17,407 nt of DNA from SZUA-217 sp036446835 (GTDB lineage Bacteria; Actinomycetota; Acidimicrobiia; Spongiisociales; ZC4RG35), in the NCBI GenBank assembly GCA_036446835.1, contig JAZFTT010000123.1, positions 1 through 17,407 of the forward strand. The letters are read 5' to 3'. The translations under genes were made by a program, and so were the position numbers. The first letter of the stretch is position 1. Each line of letters begins with the position of its first letter. Shown piece after piece: positions 1 to 6,694 of the stretch. The notes under the pieces are model-generated. The model was given only the letters and a program-made list of their open reading frames with translations, was not told the DNA's origin and did not search any database.

Positions 1-1211
1 GGCTCTCCCACCCCTACCTGAGTTCCTGTGAACGCCTCGAGGATGAGGGGGTAGGTCGTCCCGATCAGCACCACAAATGCGTAGACGGAGAGCAGCAAGT
101 TGTTGATCAAGAACGTTCCCTCGCGGGAGACGAATGACTCGATGCGCTGTGATGAGGCGACCAGGTGCGCCCGCGTCGAAAAGAGAGTGAACGACCCGAC
201 CAGAACGAGAACGAGAAATCCCAGCAACGCGGGGCCAATCGCCGACTGTGTGAACGAGTGGACCGAGTTGATGGTGCCTGACCGGGTCAGAAATGTGCCC
301 AGAATCGTGAGGGAGAAGGCACTGATGACCAATACGAAGTTCCAGGCCTGAAGCATGTTGCGACGCTGCTGGACGATGGCGGAGTGAAGGAAAGCAGTTG
401 CCACCAGCCAGGGCATCAGTGAGGCGTTTTCCACCGGGTCCCAAGCCCAATATCCACCCCACGAGAGAACCTCATAAGCCCACCAGCCGCCGAGCACGAT
501 GCCGAGAGTGAGAAAGGACCAGGCGACGACTGTGGACCGGTGGCTTCGCCGCAGCCATTCCGGTCCGGGGACCTTGAGGGCAAGGGCGCTTATCGCATAT
601 GCGAATGGAACGGTGAGACCCACGTATCCGATGTAGAGCAGTGGTGGGTGGATGGCCATCATGAGATGATTCTGAAGAAGCGGAGTCGGTCCGGGCCCTT
701 CGAGTGGAGCGTCGATCGCGGCGAAGGGCCAGGCACTCGAGGTGAGACACCGATTCTGGGCCGCTTCGACACACACCTCGAATGGGTTGGCGATGGTGAG
801 CATCAGCCCGAAGAAGAAAATGCCCACCCCGCCAAGGACTGCAAGGGCGCCGGCCCCCAGTTGGTCGGGCGAACGGCCGTAGCGTCGGGCTACTACCCAT
901 GTGAACACGGCGAGGACCAATCCCCAAAGGAGGATCGAGCCCTCCAGCGCCGCCCATGCCGTCGCGACATCAAACGGAAAGGGTGTTGTCGATGCGTGGT
1001 GGTTGGCGACGTAAGCAAGGGAGAAGTTGTCGGTCAGGAGGGCAATCTCCATGGCGCCCATCGCCACCACCGACCCCGCGAGCATCAAGGTGGCGGGGCC
1101 AACCAGATCGGGTCTGGCGACAGACCGTGAGGCCGCTATGCCACGCCAAACGAGAAGAGAAGCCCCAATGAGCGCAACAACGAGAGCGGCAGTGCCCAGG
1201 AAAGCAAGCAT
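1..1211 (-). CDS. ccmF: Cytochrome c-type biogenesis protein CcmF, 3' end cut by the window edge
   Basis: CcmF is the membrane heme lyase of System I cytochrome c maturation; it takes heme from CcmE and attaches it to the reduced CXXCH of apocytochrome c. The 403 visible residues hold the family's landmarks: WAALEGS at 86-92, NHLMMAIHPP at 181-190 with a candidate heme-ligand His188, the tryptophan-rich WWD region at about 242-268 (core WGGYWAWDPVENASLMPW), His276, and FLTRSGTINSVHSF around 307-320 with His318. Repeated hydrophobic segments fit a polytopic membrane protein. Full-length CcmF is usually about 630-670 residues, so roughly the last third lies to the left of the window. The start ATG overlaps the ccmE stop (ATGA), which points to translational coupling. 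No frame defects are seen in the visible part. The assignment is very secure. Confidence 0.96.
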   Translation of the reverse strand, partial: MLAFLGTAALVVALIGASLLVWRGIAASRSVARPDLVGPATLMLAGSVVAMGAMEIALLTDNFSLAYVANHHASTTPFPFDVATAWAALEGSILLWGLVLAVFTWVVARRYGRSPDQLGAGALAVLGGVGIFFFGLMLTIANPFEVCVEAAQNRCLTSSAWPFAAIDAPLEGPGPTPLLQNHLMMAIHPPLLYIGYVGLTVPFAYAISALALKVPGPEWLRRSHRSTVVAWSFLTLGIVLGGWWAYEVLSWGGYWAWDPVENASLMPWLVATAFLHSAIVQQRRNMLQAWNFVLVISAFSLTILGTFLTRSGTINSVHSFTQSAIGPALLGFLVLVLVGSFTLFSTRAHLVASSQRIESFVSREGTFLINNLLLSVYAFVVLIGTTYPLILEAFTGTQVGVGE

Positions 1212-1618
1212 CAATTGTCCGGGTAGGCCCCGCCCTCCTCGGGCAGTTCGTAGTTCTCGTCATGACGAATGAGCGCACTGTCGGCTACGAAGACATCCCC
1301 GCTCCACGCACCCTCGACAAGAACTGGAACCTGCTCGTCGAACAACGGAGGCGGGGTATTGCTGAGGACGACGGCGATCGTTGCACCACCGTCGGTGACG
1401 TCGAATCTGAGATTGTCACCGTCCTCGGTCAGTGTTCCGTCGACAACAAGCCCGGCGAGCCTGAAGCGCTCACCGTCGGGGAACTCCGATCTTTGATCGA
1501 CAGCTTCAGTCGGATACAGGTAGTAGGTGAGGTTGTCGTCGAGCCCGGCCATGGTCAGGGCGACGACGAGGACTATCACCCCTCCAATTCCAAGAAGCAC
1601 GAACCGGCGATGGGCCAT
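1211..1618 (-). CDS. ccmE: Heme chaperone CcmE
   Basis: A 135-residue periplasmic (outer-face) heme chaperone anchored by one N-terminal membrane segment (about 5-24), followed by a small beta-barrel OB-fold domain. The diagnostic heme-binding motif is at the C-terminus: RHDENYELPEE, with His119 as the residue that binds heme covalently in the classic family and Tyr123 as its axial partner. This is therefore the His-type CcmE, not the Cys-type variant of some archaea and deltaproteobacteria. The family's sequence LxGxV corresponds to LAGLVVDGT at 54-62. It lies 3 nt after ccmD and overlaps ccmF by 4 nt. The length is typical or slightly short. Very secure. Confidence 0.96.
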   Translation of the reverse strand: MAHRRFVLLGIGGVIVLVVALTMAGLDDNLTYYLYPTEAVDQRSEFPDGERFRLAGLVVDGTLTEDGDNLRFDVTDGGATIAVVLSNTPPPLFDEQVPVLVEGAWSGDVFVADSALIRHDENYELPEEGGAYPDN

Positions 1619-1621
1619 CGG

Positions 1622-1732
1622 TCAGCTCCTGGTTGTGGCCCTGCGTCTCCGCAGATGCAGGTACACCGAGTAGGCGATGATCATTCCGTAGGAGATCACG
1701 AATACGCCGGCGACGACGACGGTGTCAGACAT
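1622..1732 (-). CDS. ccmD: CcmD-like small membrane protein of the heme exporter complex
   Basis: A 36-residue ORF with one hydrophobic segment (about 4-24: VVVAGVFVISYGMIIAYSVY) followed by a strongly basic tail (HLRRRRATTRS). This is the usual layout of CcmD, which has a single membrane helix and a positive cytoplasmic tail and helps release holo-CcmE from the CcmABCD complex. CcmD is too short and variable for sequence identity alone to decide. The position does decide it: the ORF overlaps the end of ccmC by 8 nt and stops 3 nt before ccmE, which is the canonical ccmC-ccmD-ccmE order. Gene callers often miss an ORF of this size. Confidence 0.85.
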   Translation of the reverse strand: MSDTVVVAGVFVISYGMIIAYSVYLHLRRRRATTRS

Positions 1733-2435
1733 CTCCGACCTCACTCAGTTTCGGCGGCTTCACCGCGTCGCCGGCGAGCAACTCAGTTTCTCTATTTGCC
1801 TCCTCGACGCGCGCAACTTCGGTCCGAGCCGCCATCAGGGCCACGTAGAGAATGGTGAAGGCCACAACATTGACGAGCATCGCAATCAGCATCTCCGCGG
1901 GCATCGTCGAGCCATCGGGTCTGATGGATTGGGTCTGGTGGAGAGTCCTAAAGAGGTTGACGGAGAAATACACCAGGGGCACCTGGACGACAGCTATAAC
2001 ACCGAGGATGGCCGAGCGCCGGGCCTTGACGACGGGGTCGTCCACCGCATTGCGAAGAGCGAGATAGCCCAGGTAGACAAAGAACATCACGGCTGTCGAC
2101 GTGAGACGAGGGTCGCCCCAGTCCCATGCCCTGCCCCACACGGCGTGGCCCCAGACCATTCCGGTGAACAACCCGATACCGGTGAACAACACGCCTATCT
2201 CGGCAGATGCCGATGCGAGACGGTCCCATCGTTGGGTCTTCTTCCACAGCCACATGATCGAACCGAGGGCTGTGACGCCAAACGCCAGAAAGGCCAGCCA
2301 CAATGAAGGCACGTGAACGTTGATTATTCGGCTGTACTCGCCCTGTAGTGCGTCGGGGGGTGCGGTGAGGGCGAACCACAGTCCCACCGCCATCGCAGCA
2401 GCAGCAACGGCAAACAGCACTCGTATCCGGGTCAT
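1725..2435 (-). CDS. ccmC: Heme handling/export protein CcmC
   Basis: CcmC is a six-helix membrane protein that presents heme to CcmE together with CcmAB and CcmD. The 236-residue product carries the WWD heme-binding region at about 95-109 (WGHAVWGRAWDWGDP) and the two flanking histidines expected to ligate heme: His41 in IINVHVPS and His166 in LFRTLHQTQSIRP. The start is placed at the ATG at 2435 because it overlaps the ccmB stop as ATGA and puts a hydrophobic helix (6-25) at the N-terminus. A longer frame opening at 2519 would lie inside ccmB. The C-terminal 30 or so residues are charged and may be cytoplasmic. Very secure. Confidence 0.96.
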   Translation of the reverse strand: MTRIRVLFAVAAAAMAVGLWFALTAPPDALQGEYSRIINVHVPSLWLAFLAFGVTALGSIMWLWKKTQRWDRLASASAEIGVLFTGIGLFTGMVWGHAVWGRAWDWGDPRLTSTAVMFFVYLGYLALRNAVDDPVVKARRSAILGVIAVVQVPLVYFSVNLFRTLHQTQSIRPDGSTMPAEMLIAMLVNVVAFTILYVALMAARTEVARVEEANRETELLAGDAVKPPKLSEVGDV

Positions 2436-3106
2436 CGTGTCGCTTCCTCTAGAGGTCTCGCCATACCCACTCCGATCACGGCAAGAGCCAGGTCGGTGGC
2501 GAGCATCAGCAATACCCATGGGAGGATACCGGCACCCCGGGATAGTGCCTCCAACGACTGGGAGGCTCCGATTACGAGCGGAAGGGCGAGGGGAGCCACG
2601 ATCAGAGATGCTAGAGCCGTGCGATTCCTCAACCCGGCCGTTATCTCACCGGCAAGTGTGCCGAGTTCGGTGAGTCCGATGGAGAAGAGCACCGTTCCCA
2701 GCAGCACCGTCGACCAGGACCCGGATGGGAGAGTTGGCCCGTAAATGAGCACCATCGCGATGAACAGCACCACGAGGAACGCCAGCATGAGGACACCGCC
2801 GGACAGCACCCGACCCACGAATCGAGCGGCCGGATCAACCCCGAGCAGAGCGTGCAGATCTCTCCGCTCCTGTGTGTCGGCCGCCGACTGCCGAAGAGCA
2901 ACTTGCATACCGAAGAGGATTCCAAGCGCCCAGAACACCGCCGGTCCTATTCGACTTATGGTGACAAGCTCGATTCCAAGGGAAAGCGGAAACACCATGA
3001 GTGCGACCACAGCGAAAGGAAGCACGATTCTGAGGGTGTCTCCGAGTCGTCTCTCGACTCGGAGATCCACCCGGGCTATCTCCAGGCTCTGGTTCCAGAA
3101 GCTCAT
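2432..3106 (-). CDS. ccmB: Heme exporter membrane subunit CcmB
   Basis: CcmB is the integral-membrane partner of the ATPase CcmA. The 224-residue product has about six hydrophobic segments (roughly 28-48, 52-68, 104-125, 130-155, 163-182, 193-216), the conserved cytoplasmic loop with RRDLHALLGVDP at 81-92, and the family's typical C-terminal end (RPLEEA, 217-222). The length matches the family. Its ATG overlaps the ccmA stop and its TGA overlaps the ccmC start, both as ATGA, so ccmA, ccmB and ccmC are translationally coupled. Confidence 0.94.
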   Translation of the reverse strand: MSFWNQSLEIARVDLRVERRLGDTLRIVLPFAVVALMVFPLSLGIELVTISRIGPAVFWALGILFGMQVALRQSAADTQERRDLHALLGVDPAARFVGRVLSGGVLMLAFLVVLFIAMVLIYGPTLPSGSWSTVLLGTVLFSIGLTELGTLAGEITAGLRNRTALASLIVAPLALPLVIGASQSLEALSRGAGILPWVLLMLATDLALAVIGVGMARPLEEATR

Positions 3107-3747
3107 CGAGCCCTCTCCAGGCGCCCGGAGCTGAGGGTCATCACCTCATCGCAGCTCTCGTCGAGCCGTTGGTGGTCATGAGAGACCATGACGACTCCGC
3201 CACCATCGGCAATCGTTCGGTCCTTGAGTGCGTCGATGAGCTCCCGGGCCGAATTGTCGAGACCGGATGTTGCCTCATCGAGGAGCAGCAGCTTTGGCCT
3301 GGTCAGCAGCAAATGAGCCACCTCGATCCGTCTCAGCATTCCAAAGGAGCTTGCATCTGCCCTTCTGTCGGATGCCTCGTCAAGACCGACCACCTCGAGG
3401 ACCGGGTCCACTCTGTCCTCGGCCAAGCCCGCCAGTCGGACAACATGAACGAGATTCTCGCGAAGTGTCAGCTCGTCGATCAGAGCCGGGTTGTGGCCGA
3501 TCATCCCGATGGAGGGCCTAACCGCGAACACCTGGTCGGAGCTGACGTCGGCACCCAATACCGATCCTTCTCCTTCGCTGATTCTGAGCAGTGTGGTCAA
3601 CATGCGAATCAAGGTGGTCTTGCCCGATCCGTTCGGGCCGGTAATGCCCGCAACCTGGCCCGGTTGCAAGCTGAAATCAACTTGGCGAAGGATCGGCTTT
3701 CCCCCAAGGGAGACACCGGCGTTTTTCAGATGGACTAGTGGATCCAC
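3103..3747 (-). CDS. ccmA: Heme exporter ATP-binding protein CcmA
   Basis: The ABC ATPase that drives heme release from CcmC onto CcmE. From a GTG start at 3747 the protein has 214 residues, a normal CcmA length. Visible motifs are Walker A GPNGSGKT (37-44), the CcmA-type switch region GHNPALIDELTLREN (84-98, with His in place of the usual Q-loop Gln, as in other CcmA proteins), Walker B LLLLDEAT (153-160) and the H-loop VMVSHD (His190). The ABC signature is degenerate (SSFGMLRR, 133-140, instead of LSxGQ). The frame stays open far upstream (to 3999), but that part overlaps the preceding membrane-protein gene, shows no ABC homology and is taken as chance. The GTG is the only sensible start after that gene's stop and leaves a 31-nt gap; the ribosome-binding site is weak. 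Confidence 0.92.
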   Translation of the reverse strand: MDPLVHLKNAGVSLGGKPILRQVDFSLQPGQVAGITGPNGSGKTTLIRMLTTLLRISEGEGSVLGADVSSDQVFAVRPSIGMIGHNPALIDELTLRENLVHVVRLAGLAEDRVDPVLEVVGLDEASDRRADASSFGMLRRIEVAHLLLTRPKLLLLDEATSGLDNSARELIDALKDRTIADGGGVVMVSHDHQRLDESCDEVMTLSSGRLERAR

Positions 3748-3778
3748 ATTTGGAGTCTCATCACCGTGAGGAAGAGTC

Positions 3779-4453
3779 TCAAGTCGGTGTTGTACCCCGT
3801 TGGCCGGTGAGTCTCGGACCGAGCCACGCCGCAAGTCCTCCAAGCACCACGGCGGCGAGGTACCAGCCGACCGGGCCGCCGGTGAGACTCGGCCGCATGG
3901 GCTCGCTGAGGAGGCGGACCAGCCCCGCCAGAGCAAGCGCTGTTCCCGCTCTTGTGAGAAGGCGCCAGGGCAATCTGGAGACCAGCCACGCGGCAACAAT
4001 CAGACCTGCGGCGGCATAGAGCTCGACCGGATGACGTGTGACGGCACTCCCCGGCTCAGCCCATGCCCAGGGAAGACCAGACGCTGTTCCCAGACATGCG
4101 CCTCGCCAAAGGCATCCGGCGTGCCAGCCCGCGAGGCCAAGTACCGCAGCGGGTGCGGTCGCGTCCAGGTCGGCGATCCGCCACTTGTCGGCCCACAGAT
4201 AAGTCACGATGGCGCCGATCGAAGCTGCTCCTGTATGGACACCTCCCCGAACGATGATGATGTCGAGAGGGTTGACGAGGGGGTTGATGCCCTGGAGCAT
4301 CATGGCGACGAGTCTGCCCACGGCAAGCCCGCCCACCGCTGCCCCAATCATGCGGTCTGTCGGATGATCGGGAAGACGGTCGCTCCAGAGACGGGTGCCT
4401 ACCCAACTGAAACCGATCGCAGTGAGCGCCGCCCACAGCAGAGTGAACTCCAA
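3779..4453 (-). CDS. Divergent prolipoprotein diacylglyceryl transferase (Lgt)-family membrane protein
   Basis: A 224-residue polytopic membrane protein that lines up with the Lgt fold. IIIVRGGVHTGAASIGA (66-82) matches the Lgt segment holding its essential His (here His73). GWHAGCLWRGACLG (109-122) matches GRxGNFxNGExxG. RHPVELYAA (140-148) matches RHPSQLYEA, and GLVRLLSEPMR (178-187) keeps the Lgt Arg/Glu pair with spacing four (Arg180, Glu184). The core catalytic motif has diverged: Trp110 stands where Lgt has the essential Arg, the Asn is gone, and two cysteines (Cys114, Cys120) appear instead. It starts with TTG directly after the tlpA stop (no gap) and precedes ccmA, so it belongs to the cytochrome c operon. 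It may be a non-housekeeping Lgt paralogue with another job. The fold call is good; the enzyme activity is doubtful. Confidence 0.72.
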   Translation of the reverse strand: MEFTLLWAALTAIGFSWVGTRLWSDRLPDHPTDRMIGAAVGGLAVGRLVAMMLQGINPLVNPLDIIIVRGGVHTGAASIGAIVTYLWADKWRIADLDATAPAAVLGLAGWHAGCLWRGACLGTASGLPWAWAEPGSAVTRHPVELYAAAGLIVAAWLVSRLPWRLLTRAGTALALAGLVRLLSEPMRPSLTGGPVGWYLAAVVLGGLAAWLGPRLTGQRGTTPT

Positions 4454-4942
4454 CTAGGAGCCCAGTTGGAGCAGCTCGTCGATATTCAAGGCAAGTGTCC
4501 TCTCATCGAGAATTCCACTATGCGTCTTGAACAGCTCACCGTTTGGGGCGAAGAAGAATGTGACCGGTGTGCCGATCCCGGCATAGAAGTTGACGACCTC
4601 GCGGTCGCGGTCGAAGAAGTGATCGAACTCGAGGCTGAATTCAGCCAGGAAGGCTTTGGCGTCTGTCTGGTTGTCCTGAACATCGACGCCTATGAACTCG
4701 ATTTGGGAGCCGTATTGGTCGAATGCCTGGTTGAGCAGGGGAGCCTCCGAGCGGCATGGCAGGCACCACGACGCCCACACGTTGACTACAGCCGGTCTGT
4801 CGACACCCCCAAGATGGGATTCGAACTCATCGGCTGTAGTCGGTGGCAGATCCGGGCGGCCCCCCACATCATCGGGTCCTATCGCGGCGGTGCCACCACA
4901 TGCGACAAGGATCAGCATGAGCACGAGCGAGCGCTTCAACAT
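4454..4942 (-). CDS. TlpA/ResA-type thiol-disulfide oxidoreductase lipoprotein
   Basis: A membrane-anchored thioredoxin-fold reductant, expected to reduce the CXXCH cysteines of apocytochrome c (or feed another thiol pathway) on the outer face of the membrane. The start is placed at the ATG at 4942 because this gives a short lipoprotein signal with a lipobox LVAC (Cys15). The frame extends further to 4993 but adds a non-signal sequence. The 162-residue product has the active site WASWCLPC (Cys60, Cys63), EAPLLNQ after it as in TlpA/ResA/CcmG, and the cis-proline loop GIGTPVTFF (Pro126). It is the first gene of the ccm operon, and its TAG directly abuts the TTG of the next gene. Whether it is CcmG or ResA in the strict sense cannot be told from sequence. 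Secure at family level. Confidence 0.92.
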   Translation of the reverse strand: MLKRSLVLMLILVACGGTAAIGPDDVGGRPDLPPTTADEFESHLGGVDRPAVVNVWASWCLPCRSEAPLLNQAFDQYGSQIEFIGVDVQDNQTDAKAFLAEFSLEFDHFFDRDREVVNFYAGIGTPVTFFFAPNGELFKTHSGILDERTLALNIDELLQLGS

Positions 4943-4997
4943 CGTGAACGACTGTCCCAGTAGGCGGTTTCTATTTGGCATCCAAGCCTGCAAACGC

Positions 4998-5028
4998 CCC
5001 CGTCATGACGCTTATGCCGCGTGACGGG
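4998..5028 (-). terminator. Possible stem-loop at the end of the exonuclease/GIY-YIG gene
   Basis: On the minus strand CCCGTCA (5028-5022) pairs with TGACGGG (5004-4998), and CGC/GCG can extend the stem inside. The TAA stop of the upstream gene lies in the loop. There is no U-tract after the stem, so this would be an actinobacterial-style hairpin at most. It separates the SOS-type gene from the ccm operon. Weak call. Confidence 0.3.
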
Positions 5029-6655
5029 ATGGAGTGGTCAGACGCACCGCTCGCCTGATCGGGAGGCAGAGTTGGCCTGTCGAGTCGACCAGACGTATCG
5101 AATTCCCGTTCAACCACCGCCAGATGATCTCCGCTTCCTCTCCGGCCTGGCAACTGGGCGGGACTTCGGTTGCAGACACATCGACCGCCCGAGCCTGGGC
5201 CATGAGGCCAGGGGGGTCGCCGGGTCGTCGCGTCTCGACCAGAACGCCGTGGTCGATGACAGTCCGGCGGCCCTGTGCATCTTCGACCTCGAGGAAGCCG
5301 GCTTCGGTCAGTGCCTGCCAGCGGTACTTCCTCTCGATGGCCCGGGCGAGAGCGTCGTGGCGATCACGCGACCAGGCCGCTTCCTCGTATCGGCGTTCGT
5401 TGGCGAATCGCGTCATCCGATCGACAAGGGGGTCGAGAAGCAGGTTTGGCGAATTTGCCATCGCGGTGAGAAGTTGATCGACGACAACCCGGTATTCGTC
5501 TTCCGCCAATTGCCCATCACATGGACAATTGGCAACGCCTATCTGTGCGGCTGCACACTTCCCCTGCTTGGAGCCGGCGCGGGCCCGGCACCGTCTGATC
5601 GGGTGGGCGTCCCAGATGGCCGTCACCACCAGATCGGCGGCTCGCTTGGAGCGAAACGGACCCAGATAGGAGATCCCATCGTCCTTGAGAGTCCTGACCA
5701 CCGAGAGCCTGGGGAACGGCTCGTCAGTCAACTTGACGAAGTGTGAGGACTTCGGCGGGCGTGACCGCCGGTTGTAGCGAGGCCGGTGGGCGTGGATGAG
5801 CCTGAGTTCGGTGATCTCGGCCTCGAGTACCGTCTCACACACCTGGTGGTCTATGGAGTGGAGCTCCTTCATCAGGCTGGCGATGGTTCTCCGCCTGTCC
5901 CCGTAGAAGTACTGGCGGACACGAGTCCTGAGATTGGTGGCCTTCCCGACGTAGATCGGGATGTTCTGTCTGTCCTTGAAGATGTAGATTCCCGGCAGTC
6001 TTGGCAGGTCTTCGGTCAGCTTGATCTTGGAGTAGTGGGCCGAGCCTTTGGCCGTCGGCAGTTGGAGCAGGTCGTCGAGATTGGTGACGCCCAGCGATCC
6101 GACACGTTCCAGAAGCCCGTGGAGGACGTGTGCCGTTGCCTTGGCGTCATCCAGCGCCCTGTGAACCGGCTTCACCGGACTCCGAAAGTGGTCAGCCAGG
6201 GTTTGAAGACGAAGGTTGGCAACCTCGGGCCGAATCAACCTTCGGGCTAGAGCGGCGGTGTCGACCGACTTGTTCTCCAGGCGTCCGTACCCGAGCCGGA
6301 CTGCCGCTGCGTTGAGAAACGAAAGATCGAACCGGACGTTGTGTCCCACAATGATGGTGTTGCCGATGAACTCCAGAAATGACGGCAGCGCAGCTTCGAT
6401 CCGTGGTGCGTCGAACACCATTGCATGGGTGATCCCGGTGAGGATCGTGATCGACGGGGGGATGGCCAGCCCGGGGTCGACCAGAGTCTGGAACGAGCCG
6501 AGCAGTTCGCCGCCCTTGTACTTGACGGCGCCGATCTCGGTGATCTCACAATTGGAGGGGGAGCCGCCCGTGGTCTCCAGGTCGAGGACGCAGAACGTGA
6601 CGTCGAAGAGAGGGGTTGACAGGTCATCGAAACTGGGCTGAAAGGCTGTCTCCAT
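5012..6655 (-). CDS. DEDDh exonuclease (DnaQ-like) fused to UvrC/Cho-like GIY-YIG nuclease
   Basis: A 547-residue two-domain DNA nuclease. Residues about 18-182 are a DnaQ/epsilon-type 3'-5' exonuclease: Exo I DLETTG (Asp25, Glu27), Exo II HNVRFDLSFL (Asp110), Exo III HRALDDA (His165, Asp169/170). Residues about 218-300 are a GIY-YIG domain as in UvrC and Cho: PGIYIF (221-226), YVGKATNLRTRVRQYF (235-250), and a glutamate-rich helix (278-283) ending in HRPRYN (290-295). Four cysteines follow (356, 367, 377, 379), then a UVR-like helix (about 417-440, ERRYEEAAWSRDR). The UvrC C-terminal RNase H-like nuclease and HhH domains are absent, so it can make at most the UvrC 3'-type incision. Such fusions are known in actinobacteria (e.g. 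Rv2191-like). A LexA-box promoter lies directly upstream. Role in damage repair is inferred. Confidence 0.9.
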   Translation of the reverse strand: METAFQPSFDDLSTPLFDVTFCVLDLETTGGSPSNCEITEIGAVKYKGGELLGSFQTLVDPGLAIPPSITILTGITHAMVFDAPRIEAALPSFLEFIGNTIIVGHNVRFDLSFLNAAAVRLGYGRLENKSVDTAALARRLIRPEVANLRLQTLADHFRSPVKPVHRALDDAKATAHVLHGLLERVGSLGVTNLDDLLQLPTAKGSAHYSKIKLTEDLPRLPGIYIFKDRQNIPIYVGKATNLRTRVRQYFYGDRRRTIASLMKELHSIDHQVCETVLEAEITELRLIHAHRPRYNRRSRPPKSSHFVKLTDEPFPRLSVVRTLKDDGISYLGPFRSKRAADLVVTAIWDAHPIRRCRARAGSKQGKCAAAQIGVANCPCDGQLAEDEYRVVVDQLLTAMANSPNLLLDPLVDRMTRFANERRYEEAAWSRDRHDALARAIERKYRWQALTEAGFLEVEDAQGRRTVIDHGVLVETRRPGDPPGLMAQARAVDVSATEVPPSCQAGEEAEIIWRWLNGNSIRLVDSTGQLCLPIRRAVRLTTPSRHAA

Positions 6656-6664
6656 TGCCGCTCG

Positions 6665-6694
6665 AGATTACATCGAACGTATGTTCGATGTCAA
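6665..6694 (-). promoter_or_regulatory. Promoter of the exonuclease/GIY-YIG gene
   Basis: On the minus strand a perfect -35 box TTGACA (6694-6689) is followed by an 18-nt spacer and a -10 box TAATCT (6670-6665). The start ATG is at 6655, so the predicted transcript start leaves only a few untranslated bases; the mRNA may be nearly leaderless, which fits the absence of a Shine-Dalgarno sequence. The TTGACA begins one base after the stop codon of the methyltransferase gene. Confidence 0.7.
6671..6690. promoter_or_regulatory. LexA operator (SOS box) inside the promoter spacer
   Basis: The sequence CATCGAACGTATGTTCGATG is an inverted repeat with perfect 8-bp arms and a 4-bp centre. Its core CGAAC-N4-GTTCG is exactly the Gram-positive/actinobacterial LexA consensus. 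It occupies the spacer between the -35 and -10 boxes of the exonuclease/GIY-YIG gene, so bound LexA would block RNA polymerase. This predicts induction by DNA damage. Confidence 0.85.

Noticed and set aside
540..1130. 196-codon plus-strand open frame opposite ccmF, and 472-957 minus frame
   Set aside because: The third frame encodes CcmF with its WWD region and conserved histidines without interruption; these are shadows.
3748..3999. N-terminal extension of CcmA to a start at 3999
   Set aside because: The extra residues overlap the Lgt-like gene, carry no ABC features and would make CcmA unusually long; the GTG at 3747 gives the normal length.
3800..4963. 387-codon plus-strand open frame opposite the Lgt-like and tlpA genes
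   Set aside because: Both genes underneath are recognisable by motif on the minus strand; the plus frame has no domain, no ribosome-binding site and crosses gene boundaries.
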